NCBI GenBank assembly: GCA_011322515.1
Contig: DRMS01000456.1
Coordinates: forward strand, 1-14,069
Direction of reading: 5' to 3'
Origin: Leucothrix mucor
GTDB taxonomy: Bacteria > Pseudomonadota > Gammaproteobacteria > Thiotrichales > Thiotrichaceae
DNA: 14,069 nt
Both the position numbers and the translations under genes were made by a program. The notes below the pieces were generated by a model. That model did no database searches. It was not told the origin of the DNA and was given only the letters and a program-made list of their open reading frames with translations. This document shows, in pieces, positions 13,905 to 14,069 of the stretch. Position 1 is the stretch's first letter; each line of letters starts with the position of its first letter.

Positions 13905-14069
13905 GGAACATGCATGGAATAACTTCCCGAAGTTCTAACGCAGAATTTTTATTTCAGATTGGATGAACTCATGAGGCGCATAGTTACTCTACGCAACGAA
14001 TGAGATCATCCAAGCTGGGATAAAAAGGCAAGTTAGAGATCGGGAAGTTGTTTCATGCACGTTCCTAAA
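13902..14069. repeat. Long inverted repeat, element B, beginning at the hemL stop codon
   Basis: Arms of about 70 bases are inverted copies of each other at roughly three in four positions. TAAGGAAC (13902-13909) faces GTTCCTAA (14061-14068), AACTTCCCGA faces TCGGGAAGTT, and GGATGAACTCAT faces ATGAGATCATCC. The centre reads AGGCGCATAG, five variable bases, CTACGCAAC (13974-13997), identical to element A except for the five variable bases. The right arm also shares TAAAAAGGC with A. It carries no coding frame and may also serve as the hemL transcription terminator, although no clear T run is seen. The window ends at or just after the element, so its outer border is uncertain. Confidence 0.8.

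Overview
The window looks like a chromosomal segment from a gammaproteobacterium of moderate-to-low GC (about 40% by eye). The evidence is Gsp-type type II secretion pseudopilins, an RND pump with its periplasmic adaptor, and hemL of the five-carbon tetrapyrrole pathway. The gene styles would fit sulfur-oxidising or methanotrophic orders such as Thiotrichales or Methylococcales, but that is an impression and not a result. All genes lie on the + strand. No RNA gene, insertion-sequence transposase or CRISPR array was seen.

Layout. (1) 1-1021: the tail of a type II secretion operon, with a 13-codon remnant probably of gspH, then gspI and gspJ overlapping by ATGA; gspK does not follow. (2) 1022-1568: an intergenic region with small hairpins and a long imperfect inverted repeat (element A). 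(3) 1569-10429: a probable six-gene operon. It encodes an HlyD/AcrA-type adaptor with a Met-rich insert, a 1272-residue RND transporter with an unusual C-terminal extension, an anchored Ala/Lys/Pro-rich protein, a small ParA/MinD-type ATPase, an anchored two-TPR protein, and an anchored long coiled coil with a Pro-rich tail. No outer-membrane TolC-type gene and no ParB are present. (4) 10430-11130: a gene-free region packed with inverted and direct repeats (elements C and D). (5) 11131-13904: a dynamin-like membrane GTPase overlapping hemL by GTGA. (6) 13902-14069: a second long inverted repeat (element B) that starts at the hemL stop codon and shares its core with element A.

How it may work together (inference). 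The adaptor and RND subunit would form an inner-membrane efflux unit. The four following genes encode one cytosolic ATPase and three proteins with an N-terminal membrane anchor and long low-complexity or coiled-coil regions. This is the composition expected for a machine that positions or scaffolds the pump in the envelope. The RND tail itself has an extra hydrophobic segment, a Glu-Lys-Ala rod encoded by 12 perfect copies of a 9-bp unit, and a strongly basic end, so it could be the docking point. I know of no named system with this composition, and it is the best candidate here for an undescribed system. The second point of interest is the repeat family (A, B, possibly D). Its arms differ in sequence but remain self-complementary around a conserved core, and an apparent end-to-end remnant sits at 8843-8859.
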